From Bacillota bacterium (GTDB lineage: Bacteria > Bacillota > Clostridia > Acetivibrionales > Acetivibrionaceae): DNA of 64,000 nucleotides. This document shows, in pieces, positions 17,316 through 25,655 of the stretch. How positions within the stretch are numbered: the first letter of the stretch is position 1; each line of letters starts with the position of its first letter. Below the pieces are notes generated by a model. It worked only from the letters and a program-made list of their open reading frames with translations, ran no database searches and was not told the origin of the DNA. The DNA is taken from assembly GCA_023398495.1 (NCBI GenBank), contig JAEWSG010000088.1, forward strand, positions 45,251 to 109,250. The letters run 5' to 3'. Position numbers and translations under genes: made by a program.

Positions 17316-17347
17316 TTTGGATAAGAATCTAGGTAATCTTATCCAAA
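17316..17347. promoter_or_regulatory. 11-bp inverted repeat upstream of glgP
   Basis: TTTGGATAAGA, 10 nt, TCTTATCCAAA in the 474-bp gene-free stretch 17032-17505. No T-run follows, so it is more like an operator or RNA hairpin in the glgP 5' region than a terminator. The rest of the stretch is very AT-rich; the direct repeat TTATAGATGT occurs around 17150 and 17200. Confidence 0.4.
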
Positions 17348-17505
17348 TAATTAAAGTCTATGTTGTTTCACATACTAAAAAGAAGTTCGTGTTCAAGTAA
17401 TTATAATTTATAGCTATTTTTCAGAAAAAACGTAATAAAATATTTATGTTATTTATTATTTAAAAATGGATAATAATATAGCATATAATCAAATGGAGGG
17501 ATCCT

Positions 17506-20070
17506 ATGTATCTATTTGGAAAAATAACAGTAACAGCAGTAATACCAGATGAATTATCTAAATTGAGGGACATTGCCTATAATCTATGGTGGTCGTGGAA
17601 TTCTGAAGCAATTGACTTATATAGAGAAATTGACCTTGCCCTTTGGGAAAAACTCAATAAGAATCCTGTTAGGTTTTTGAAGGAAGTAAGTCAGAAAAAA
17701 CTCGAAGATAAGGTTCATGACCAGGATTACATGGAAAGATATAAAAATGTAGTAAATAATTATATCTCATACATGGAAAAGTCTGATACATGGTTCAGAA
17801 GAACTTATCCAGATAAGAAAGACCATATGGTTGCATATTTTTCTGCGGAGTACGGTCTTAATGAAGTCTTGCCGGTATACTCCGGAGGTCTTGGAGTATT
17901 GTCAGGAGATCATTGTAAATCAGCCAGTGATTTAGGCATACCCTTCACTGCTATCGGTCTATTCTATAAGCAGGGTTATTTCAGCCAGCATATAAACAGC
18001 GAAGGCTGGCAGGAAACCATATTTAATGATTTGAATATTTCCAACCTTCCAGTAAAACCTGCTTTGAACCATAAAGGTGAGCAAATTCAGATAAGTGTTG
18101 AATTGCCTGGAAGAGTAGTTTTAGCAAAAGTCTGGCAGGTAAAAGTCGGGCGTGTGAATTTGTACTTAATTGATACTGATGTTGAGCAAAACAGCCCTCA
18201 TGACAGAAGTCTGACGGCAAGATTATATGGCGGTGATCAGGAAACCAGAATACAACAGGAAATATTTCTTGGCATCGGAGGTGCACGAGTACTTGATGCA
18301 TTAAATATCAAAGCAACAGTATTCCATATGAATGAAGGTCACTCATCATTTTTAGGTCTCGAACTTATAAGGAGGCTGGTACAGGACAAAAAACTACCTT
18401 TTAGCCATGCTAAGGAAGTAGTATCTTCTTCTCTCATATTTACCACGCACACACCTGTTCCTGCCGGAAATGACGTATTCCCGCTTGAGATGATCGACAG
18501 ATATTTTGGCAACTACTGGCCTTCACTTGGTATCAGCAGACATGAGTTTTTAGATCTGGGTCTTAAGATCGGTGATCACCAGAACTTTAATATGACTGTG
18601 CTTGCATTAACTCTTGCAGGACAGAAGAATGGAGTTAGCGAACTCCATGGAGCAGTATCCCGGAATATTTTCAAAAATGTGTGGCCAGGGATACCTGAAG
18701 ACGAAGTGCCTATCGGACACATAACAAATGGTATCCATACTCTTACATGGTTGTCCCCAAGTATCAAATTCCTGTATGACAAGTACCTTGATAAAAACTG
18801 GAAAGAAGAATTATATGACAACAAAGTATGGGAAAACGTAGATAAAATACCGGATGAAGAGTTATGGAAAACTCACAGTGTCTTAAAAACAAAAATGATT
18901 GGGTTTATAAGGGAAAAGTTAAAAGAACAAAGAGCCGCCAATGGGGAATCTATTGAAAGTATAAGACAGGTAGATACCTTGCTGGATTCAAATGCATTGA
19001 CTATAGGTTTTGCAAGAAGATTTGCAACTTACAAAAGAGCTAATCTCATATTCAGGGATTTGGCACGTATTCAAAGATTTCTTAACGACCCTAACAAACC
19101 CATGCAAATTATTTTCGCCGGTAAGGCACACCCCGCTGACGGACCTGCTCACGAAATAATCAAGCATATTAATGATATTGCAAAACAGCAAGGATTTGTG
19201 GGTAAAGTAATATTAGTTGAGAACTATAATATGACCCTTGCAAGAAACATGGTACAGGGTGTTGATATCTGGCTCAACAATCCAAGAAGACCTCTTGAAG
19301 CAAGTGGAACAAGCGGTCAGAAAGTATGTATAAACGGTATTATAAACTTTAGTGTTTTAGATGGCTGGTGGTGTGAAGGTTACAATGGCAAAAACGGTTG
19401 GTCAATAGGCGATGACACTTTCTATGATAATGAACATTATCAGGACAATGCCGACAGTGAATCTATCTATAATACTCTTGAAAAGCATATCCTTCCTCTG
19501 TTCTTTGATAGGAATGAAAACGGAGTTCCTGAAAAATGGGTTAAGGTTATGAAGGAGTCAATAAAAACAAACAGCGGCCTGTTCAGTACTCATAGAATGG
19601 TTCAGGATTATACTAACAAGTACTATGTCACCTCGATGGATAAAGTGAATAAAATTATAGCAAGTAAATATAAGCATTCTATAGATTTGTCGGATTGGAA
19701 ATCTCAGGTTGAGAAATTCTGGCCACAAGTTCAGATACTAGCTGACAAATCCTCCAATCACCTAAAGGAAAAGAATTTTATATCGGGTGAAAATATAAAA
19801 ATTAATGCTTCTGTTTATCTTGGTAGTTTAGAACCTTCAAGTGTTAAAGTTCAGGTCTATTATGGAAACATAGGTAAAAATAACAGTATAGAAAATCCTG
19901 AAATTGTTGATATGAACCTTGAGGAAAAAACCAGTGAAGGCACTTACAGTTATGCAGCAATTGTTAAACTGTTCGAAGGTGGAGAATATGGCTATACCTT
20001 CAGAGTAATACCGCATCATCCGGATTTGATCAATACCTTTGATATGGCCTTAATCAGATGGATAGTATAA
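17506..20070 (+). CDS. glgP: Alpha-glucan phosphorylase (GT35)
   Basis: Phosphorolyses alpha-1,4-glucan to glucose 1-phosphate. The 854-aa protein is of the archaeal/clostridial alpha-glucan phosphorylase type, with an N-terminal DUF3417 region (LRDIAYNLWWSWN) and the GT35 catalytic core: SAEYGL, GGLGVLSGDHCKSASDLG, FHMNEGHSSF, and the PLP region EASGTSGQK. The ATG has GGAGGG 5 nt upstream. A strong terminator follows, so it is a single-gene unit. In cellulolytic clostridia it would serve glycogen turnover. Confidence 0.92.
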   Translation: MYLFGKITVTAVIPDELSKLRDIAYNLWWSWNSEAIDLYREIDLALWEKLNKNPVRFLKEVSQKKLEDKVHDQDYMERYKNVVNNYISYMEKSDTWFRRTYPDKKDHMVAYFSAEYGLNEVLPVYSGGLGVLSGDHCKSASDLGIPFTAIGLFYKQGYFSQHINSEGWQETIFNDLNISNLPVKPALNHKGEQIQISVELPGRVVLAKVWQVKVGRVNLYLIDTDVEQNSPHDRSLTARLYGGDQETRIQQEIFLGIGGARVLDALNIKATVFHMNEGHSSFLGLELIRRLVQDKKLPFSHAKEVVSSSLIFTTHTPVPAGNDVFPLEMIDRYFGNYWPSLGISRHEFLDLGLKIGDHQNFNMTVLALTLAGQKNGVSELHGAVSRNIFKNVWPGIPEDEVPIGHITNGIHTLTWLSPSIKFLYDKYLDKNWKEELYDNKVWENVDKIPDEELWKTHSVLKTKMIGFIREKLKEQRAANGESIESIRQVDTLLDSNALTIGFARRFATYKRANLIFRDLARIQRFLNDPNKPMQIIFAGKAHPADGPAHEIIKHINDIAKQQGFVGKVILVENYNMTLARNMVQGVDIWLNNPRRPLEASGTSGQKVCINGIINFSVLDGWWCEGYNGKNGWSIGDDTFYDNEHYQDNADSESIYNTLEKHILPLFFDRNENGVPEKWVKVMKESIKTNSGLFSTHRMVQDYTNKYYVTSMDKVNKIIASKYKHSIDLSDWKSQVEKFWPQVQILADKSSNHLKEKNFISGENIKINASVYLGSLEPSSVKVQVYYGNIGKNNSIENPEIVDMNLEEKTSEGTYSYAAIVKLFEGGEYGYTFRVIPHHPDLINTFDMALIRWIV

Positions 20071-20087
20071 AACACAATTAATAATAC

Positions 20088-20138
20088 AAAAAGGGCATTG
20101 TACTGCGGATTAAAGATTGCAGTACAATGCCCTTTTTT
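20088..20138 (+). terminator. Strong intrinsic terminator of glgP
   Basis: A near-perfect long stem (AAAGGGCATTGTACTGC / GCAGTACAATGCCCTTT) with a 12-nt loop and six T residues. Confidence 0.93.
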
Positions 20139-20192
20139 ATTTAATTACTGAAAAGACCTGTAATCCGAATAATATCTTGGCTTCTGCACAAG

Positions 20193-20298
20193 CTATATAA
20201 ATCACGAAAATGATTATTCATTGAAAAATTTGATTTTCGTGATATTTTATTAAGGAAATTGAAGCACGATTTAAAATCTTTATCGCGTTTAATATATA
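20193..20298 (+). repeat. ~105-bp interspersed repeat, copy B
   Basis: Begins CTATATAAATCACG and ends ...GCGTTTAATATA. It contains the perfect inverted repeat ATCACGAAAA / TTTTCGTGAT. It ends 25 bp before the germination operon start, so it supplies or overlaps that operon's promoter or leader. Same orientation as the genes. Confidence 0.78.
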
Positions 20299-20322
20299 AT
20301 TTCAGTTATGAGGAGTATCAAA

Positions 20323-21930
20323 GTGGAGAAATACGAAAAGCGTGCCATGAAGCTGACAGATAAAAGCACTCGCAAAGCTAAAAAAAGCACTCATAAGAAT
20401 AGTTATAAAAAAGCACCTTCTAAAGCTCAAAACGGTGCGATTTCCCATGCAATAGATGAGAATCATGCTTTTTTAGTCAGTGTTCTCGGAAACGGCATTG
20501 GTTTGACTTTCACCAAATATGATATTTTAGAAAAAAAGGCTCAGGTCGGTATTGCTTACATACAGAGTATTGTAGACAAAAATTTAATAAGCAGTCATAT
20601 AGTAAAGCCTTTGATTGAAAGTAAAATTGATACCGTACTTGATCAACAGCATATATCTATGTTAATACAATCAAAGTTTATACAAATACCTGACATAAAA
20701 AAAACTTGTGAAATGAAGCAATTGATGGACTATCTACTTACCGGGTATACAATTGTTTTTTTACAGCGTTCAAATGAAGCCTTTGCCATTGGCTCTCGAA
20801 AGTTTGAAAACAGAGCAGTAGAAGCCCCTAATAATGAAGCCACTGTTCTGGCTTCGCAAGATTCATTTACCGAAGATGTTCAAACAAACTGCAGCATGAT
20901 TATCAGGAGGCTCCCTACTCCCGATCTTCATTTTGAAGAATTTATAGTTGGCAGCTTGTCTCGTACAAAAATAAAGTTGCTTTGGCTAAAAAACAAGTCA
21001 AATTTAAAGGTCGTAAACGAAGTCAGGAAACGTATTGAAAATATTAATGTTGAATCCATGGATGGTATAGGCAGCCTGGCAGAGCTTATAGTTGAAAAAC
21101 CCTTGTCTGTATTTCCAAAATACAGGCAAACACAGCGTCCGGATTTGGTTGCAAAAAGACTTTCAGAGGGTTATACTGCTATTTTGTGCAACAACAGTCC
21201 TTTTGCACTTATAGCTCCCATGTTTTTTTGGGACAATTTCAAAACAATGGATGACTACTCCGAAAATACTTTTGTTGTTTCTTTTTTGAGATTGGTAAGA
21301 ATATTCTCTTTTATACTATCGACTTCAATTTTAGCACTATATGTATCATTTGTAACATATAATCAAGCTATAGTTCCTGCACCACTTGCCATAAATATAG
21401 CAACAGGGAGGGATGGTGTTCCATTTCCATCTATCGTGGAAGTGTTAATACTCTCTGTGGCCATAACCATTATACGTGAAGCATCCTTAAGACTTCCAGG
21501 GTCAGTGGGATACTTTATAGGTGCATTGGCAGCTGTAGTTATCGGACAAGCGGCTGTTACAGCTGGTTATGTAAGTGCTTCAGTTATTATTGTAGTAGCT
21601 GTATCGGCAATATCGTCTTTTGCCATCTCCAGTACGACAATAGTATATCCCTCAAGGCTCATTAACTATCTATTGATTCTTTTTGCAGGTACCTTCGGAA
21701 TGTTTGGTTTAATAAACGGATTAACGCTCGTAACCTGGCATCTTGTATCACTGCACTCCTTCGGTATGCCTTACATGTATCCACTAGTACCCTTTGATAT
21801 GCAAGCAATGAAAGATACTTTCATACGAGCACCTTTTAAGAACAATAAAAAGCAACCAGGTATGCTACTTGGTGACAATAGTATAAGTAACAACAACAAA
21901 GGCTTCAAAAATCAAAACGGGAATAGGTAA
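20323..21930 (+). CDS. Spore germination protein GerA family, A subunit
   Basis: The A subunit of a GerA-type nutrient germinant receptor, located in the spore inner membrane. It has a large N-terminal hydrophilic domain (to about residue 310), then a membrane domain with several segments (VSFLRLVRIFSFILSTSILALY..., PGSVGYFIGALAAVVIGQAAVTAG). The conserved P-x-P-x-x-E-region FPSIVEVLILSVAITIIREASLRLPG is present. I choose the GTG at 20323, since GAGGAG lies 7 nt upstream and includes the second codon of an ATG at 20308. First gene of a gerA-gerB-gerC operon. Confidence 0.92.
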   Translation: MEKYEKRAMKLTDKSTRKAKKSTHKNSYKKAPSKAQNGAISHAIDENHAFLVSVLGNGIGLTFTKYDILEKKAQVGIAYIQSIVDKNLISSHIVKPLIESKIDTVLDQQHISMLIQSKFIQIPDIKKTCEMKQLMDYLLTGYTIVFLQRSNEAFAIGSRKFENRAVEAPNNEATVLASQDSFTEDVQTNCSMIIRRLPTPDLHFEEFIVGSLSRTKIKLLWLKNKSNLKVVNEVRKRIENINVESMDGIGSLAELIVEKPLSVFPKYRQTQRPDLVAKRLSEGYTAILCNNSPFALIAPMFFWDNFKTMDDYSENTFVVSFLRLVRIFSFILSTSILALYVSFVTYNQAIVPAPLAINIATGRDGVPFPSIVEVLILSVAITIIREASLRLPGSVGYFIGALAAVVIGQAAVTAGYVSASVIIVVAVSAISSFAISSTTIVYPSRLINYLLILFAGTFGMFGLINGLTLVTWHLVSLHSFGMPYMYPLVPFDMQAMKDTFIRAPFKNNKKQPGMLLGDNSISNNNKGFKNQNGNR

Positions 21931-21936
21931 TTGTAT

Positions 21937-23040
21937 ATGTTAAAAAACTTAAAGCTGACAAGAGAGCAGATATTCTTCTGTACATTTTTAGGTATAATTG
22001 GAAACATTGTTTACACCCATACCTGGATTGACAACGATACAAACAGAGCAGCATGGGTTGCCGCTTTTGCAGGCATATTAGCCATTATCCCTTTTGCATT
22101 ATGGCTAATGTATTTAAGTAAATTCAATCCTGAAGGTACTATTTTTGACACCTTAAAACAAGGCATTGGCAAACTTCCAAACTGCTTATTATGTATAATG
22201 TTCATTGTATTAAATGTTTGCATTGCAGCCACACATATAAACATGTTCGCAGAAATGCTGAAAGTATTCATCTTGCAGAATACTCCTGCACCGGTGATTA
22301 TGTTTATTATGGTCTTAATAGTTTTTTTAGTATTAAACAGCGATATCACAGTTATATGCAGGCTTGTTGAAATTCTCACTGTTATCGGTTTGATGAATTA
22401 CTTTTCATGCTTTATTTTTGCCTTTCCCAAAATGATTAATATCAAATATATATTTCCAGTGTTCGACACATCACTTCCTGGGGTTATAAACGGAATTATA
22501 TTTATGGCTGGCGCTTCATCAGAACTGCTACTTTTTCTTATGGTAATCGTTTCCAACATTCCCGATCCCTCTAAGCATCGAAGTTGGGTGATAAGCGGTA
22601 TAATTTCATCTGCCGTAGTATTTTCGCTTGCAATTTTGATCATAATAGCTATGATGAGTCCTGAAATTGCAAAACGTATAGCCTTTGGCGGTGTTAATGC
22701 TGCAAGACTTATAACTGTAGGTTCTTATATTTACGGTCTAGAAATCTTAGTGATTGGAACATATCAATTTATTGCTTTTGGTAAAATTATCATGTGCATG
22801 TACTGCTCGTGGATTTCCCTTAAAAGAATCTTCGGCGAAAAAGGTCCCAAGCTTCAATTGGCACTTACAGCCTCAGCCATTTTAATTCCAGCTATTTTAC
22901 TTAATTCTTATACAAAATCATATTTTATTGCAGTATTTCTCGGGCGTTACATCTTATTACCCTTTTCAATACTCATTCTTATTCTTACATCTATAAGTGT
23001 GAAAATCAGAAGAAACCGGATTGGAAGTGTTGCTAAATGA
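21937..23040 (+). CDS. Spore germination protein GerB family, permease subunit
   Basis: A 367-aa integral membrane protein of the APC-superfamily spore permeases, with about ten hydrophobic segments and the typical N-terminus LTREQIFFCTFLGIIGNIVYTH. In GerA-type receptors the B subunit binds the germinant. The start is either ATG 21937 or a TTG that directly abuts the gerA stop codon; ATG is preferred. The TGA overlaps the next ATG (ATGA). Confidence 0.92.
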   Translation: MLKNLKLTREQIFFCTFLGIIGNIVYTHTWIDNDTNRAAWVAAFAGILAIIPFALWLMYLSKFNPEGTIFDTLKQGIGKLPNCLLCIMFIVLNVCIAATHINMFAEMLKVFILQNTPAPVIMFIMVLIVFLVLNSDITVICRLVEILTVIGLMNYFSCFIFAFPKMINIKYIFPVFDTSLPGVINGIIFMAGASSELLLFLMVIVSNIPDPSKHRSWVISGIISSAVVFSLAILIIIAMMSPEIAKRIAFGGVNAARLITVGSYIYGLEILVIGTYQFIAFGKIIMCMYCSWISLKRIFGEKGPKLQLALTASAILIPAILLNSYTKSYFIAVFLGRYILLPFSILILILTSISVKIRRNRIGSVAK

Positions 23041-24263
23041 TTAGAAAAATACTTGCATTAGCCTTGTGTATTTTACTATTAATTCCGCAGACTGGCTGCT
23101 GGGATTACGTCGAATATAACGATCTCGCTCAAATTATTGCAATCGGTATAGATTTTGATAAGCAAACGGAAAATATCGTTTTTACTTTACAGTTCATACC
23201 AACTTCAAAACCAGGTAGAGGTAGTGGAAGTGAAGAACAATCCAAAAACAAGGGTCTTGTACATTCTGCTGCTGACACAACCTTATTTGGAGCTTTGTCA
23301 AAATTGCAGCAAGTGGTAGACAAAAACTTTTTCTACGGATATTCCAAAATATTAATAATAGGTGAGGATGCGGCAAAAAATATACTCTTACCAATGATGG
23401 AAGTCCATGACAGGGCACCTTCCATTCGAAGTTCTACTAATGTGATATTTACACCTGGTAAAGCTGAAAATGTTTTAAGCACTATTGATTCTTCTCATTC
23501 TGAAATTTCAGGAAATACCCTAAGCAATTTGTTGGATACAGCGTCATCAAACGGAGCATCTTTCTCTGTCACCATCCAAAAATTTTTAGAAATGCTTTCC
23601 ATAAGTGGCTTGGAAGCTGTAGGTCCATGTACGACCACTACAATTAAGGAACCTGATATCAAAGGTGGTATTACTGAAAATGTAAAGGCAAATGAACAAA
23701 AGGAAGGAAAACTTACAGTTTCCGGTCTTGCAGCTTTTAAGGGGGGTAGTTTGGCAGGCTGGCTTGATCAGAAACAGAGTTTGGGATTCGGATGGATTAC
23801 CGGTAAAAAAATCAATGCGTACAAATATACCGGATCGGTAGGCGAAACAAAACGTGATGAAGCCTATTTTCGTGTTACAAATTCCAAAAGTAAGATAAAA
23901 GTCAAGCTTATCAATGGCACTGTGTCAATAGACATAAATGTAAAAGTTACAAGCAGTCTGAGAAAATACTATGCATTTGGCAATACCGACTTCCTGGATA
24001 ACAAGGACATAAAGCAACTGGAAGATAAGCTTTCAAAATCTATTACATCCGATATAGAAGCAGCATTAAAAAAGGGGCAAAAGGAATTACAATCAGATAT
24101 ATTTGGTTTTGGGTTTGAGCTTTTTAGGAAGTATCCAAAATTGTGGAATCAGAAATACGAAAAGGAATGGAATGAGATTTTTCCTGAGGTACCAGTTAAT
24201 ATAAAGGTAGATGCAAAAATAATAAACACCGGTACAAATATTAGGAGCTTAGATGTGAAATAA
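23037..24263 (+). CDS. Spore germination lipoprotein, Ger(x)C family
   Basis: The C subunit of the receptor: a lipoprotein with signal peptide and lipobox (PQTGC, Cys21) and the family's WDYVEYNDLAQIIAIGID start after the Cys. 408 aa is typical. It is translationally coupled to the B subunit. No D subunit is seen. Confidence 0.92.
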   Translation: MIRKILALALCILLLIPQTGCWDYVEYNDLAQIIAIGIDFDKQTENIVFTLQFIPTSKPGRGSGSEEQSKNKGLVHSAADTTLFGALSKLQQVVDKNFFYGYSKILIIGEDAAKNILLPMMEVHDRAPSIRSSTNVIFTPGKAENVLSTIDSSHSEISGNTLSNLLDTASSNGASFSVTIQKFLEMLSISGLEAVGPCTTTTIKEPDIKGGITENVKANEQKEGKLTVSGLAAFKGGSLAGWLDQKQSLGFGWITGKKINAYKYTGSVGETKRDEAYFRVTNSKSKIKVKLINGTVSIDINVKVTSSLRKYYAFGNTDFLDNKDIKQLEDKLSKSITSDIEAALKKGQKELQSDIFGFGFELFRKYPKLWNQKYEKEWNEIFPEVPVNIKVDAKIINTGTNIRSLDVK

Positions 24264-24299
24264 TAAAAATAGTTCATCTTTTACTTGGAGGAGTATGTA

Positions 24300-25472
24300 A
24301 TGGAAAACACACACAATTTTATCATACCAAAAACCAACCTGATTGGAGTTGGAGCAATTAAGGATTTGCCAAATGAGTTGCTGGACTGGAAGCTCAGTAA
24401 GGCTCTAATTGTTACTGATGTGAATATGATAAAACTAGGTTATGTAGAAAATGTTGAAAAAATTTTAAAAAGTCTATTTATAACGTACGACATCTTCGAT
24501 GGAATTCAGCACCCTAACCCCACTGTATCATTCGTTGAAGATGGGTTGGCATATTTTGATAAGGGAATCAATGTTTTAAAACGTGATTATAAACTAATAA
24601 TATCTATTGGTGGCGGGACAAACCACGACTGTGCAAAAGCAATAGCAACAGTAGCTGCAAATAGTGGCTCCATAATAGATTATGAAGGGTATAACAAAGT
24701 CCCCAAAATGGCTCTTCCCCAAATAGCAATAAATACCACTTCAGGATCCGGAGCAGAATTAACCATGACTTCGATAATAACAGATGAAAGCAGAAAAGTT
24801 AAAATGGTAATCACATCTCCTATGACAACACCATTTATTTCTGTCAACGACCCAATATTTATGATGAGCATGCCAAAAGAAGTAACTGCGAGTTCAGGAA
24901 TAGATGTAGCTTCACATGCAATAGAAGCCATTTGTGCAACTGAAGCATCCCCAATAACGGATTCGCTGGCTTTCCAAGCTTTAGCTATGGTTTTTAAATA
25001 TCTTCAAAGGGCATATGAAAATGGAAATGACCTTGAAGCAAGGGAACAAATGATGTACGCAGGTGCAATGGCCGGTATGGCCTTTAATGCAGCCGGTTTA
25101 GGTTATGTGCATTCAATAGCACACCAATTGGGAGGCTTTTATAATCAGAATCACGGTAATTATAATGCTGTCCTGCTTCCATACGTTTTTGAATTTAATG
25201 CTGTTTCAATACCAGAGGACAGGATAGAGAGAATCTGTAGCGTATTAGGTGTTAAGTATAAAAGTAAATCTAATGCTGTTGATAAAATTATTGAAGCAAT
25301 AAATAATTTACGGCAAGACCTTGAAATCCCAGGAAATTTAAATCAAATGGGGCTTTTGGTGGAGGATATTGAGGAAATTTCCCAGAATTCCATAAAAGAT
25401 ATATGTTCTTATACAAATCCAAGACAGGGTACTGCTGAAGATATTAAGGCAATATTGAACTCTGCCATGTAA
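24300..25472 (+). CDS. Iron-containing alcohol dehydrogenase
   Basis: A group III metal-dependent alcohol dehydrogenase, 390 aa. The NAD(P)-binding GGGTNHDCAKA and the metal ligands in ASHAIEA, HSIAHQLGG and NQNHG are visible. Probable role is alcohol or aldehyde interconversion in fermentation; the substrate is not predictable. The ATG at 24300 has GGAGGAG 6 nt upstream; a TTG frame five codons longer would place that site inside the gene. It follows the ger operon by 36 bp and may be read through from it. Confidence 0.92.
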   Translation: MENTHNFIIPKTNLIGVGAIKDLPNELLDWKLSKALIVTDVNMIKLGYVENVEKILKSLFITYDIFDGIQHPNPTVSFVEDGLAYFDKGINVLKRDYKLIISIGGGTNHDCAKAIATVAANSGSIIDYEGYNKVPKMALPQIAINTTSGSGAELTMTSIITDESRKVKMVITSPMTTPFISVNDPIFMMSMPKEVTASSGIDVASHAIEAICATEASPITDSLAFQALAMVFKYLQRAYENGNDLEAREQMMYAGAMAGMAFNAAGLGYVHSIAHQLGGFYNQNHGNYNAVLLPYVFEFNAVSIPEDRIERICSVLGVKYKSKSNAVDKIIEAINNLRQDLEIPGNLNQMGLLVEDIEEISQNSIKDICSYTNPRQGTAEDIKAILNSAM

Positions 25473-25496
25473 GTTTACCTCATTCTTGCAAAACAA

Positions 25497-25525
25497 CTAT
25501 ATAAATCACGAAAATGATTATACTA
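25497..25525 (+). repeat. Partial copy (left end) of the 105-bp repeat
   Basis: CTATATAAATCACGAAAATG followed by ATTATA is identical to the left end of copy B, then similarity stops. It lies 130 bp upstream of the chemoreceptor gene, in its orientation. Confidence 0.65.
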
Positions 25526-25655
25526 ATTGTACAAAGCTATAGCTGACATATGTTTCACATCAATTCAAATTAATGTCTTAAATATTATATGCATAAAATC
25601 CGATATTTATATGACAGGATTTTTATAAATCCCAATTTAATAAAGGAGGTCCTTT

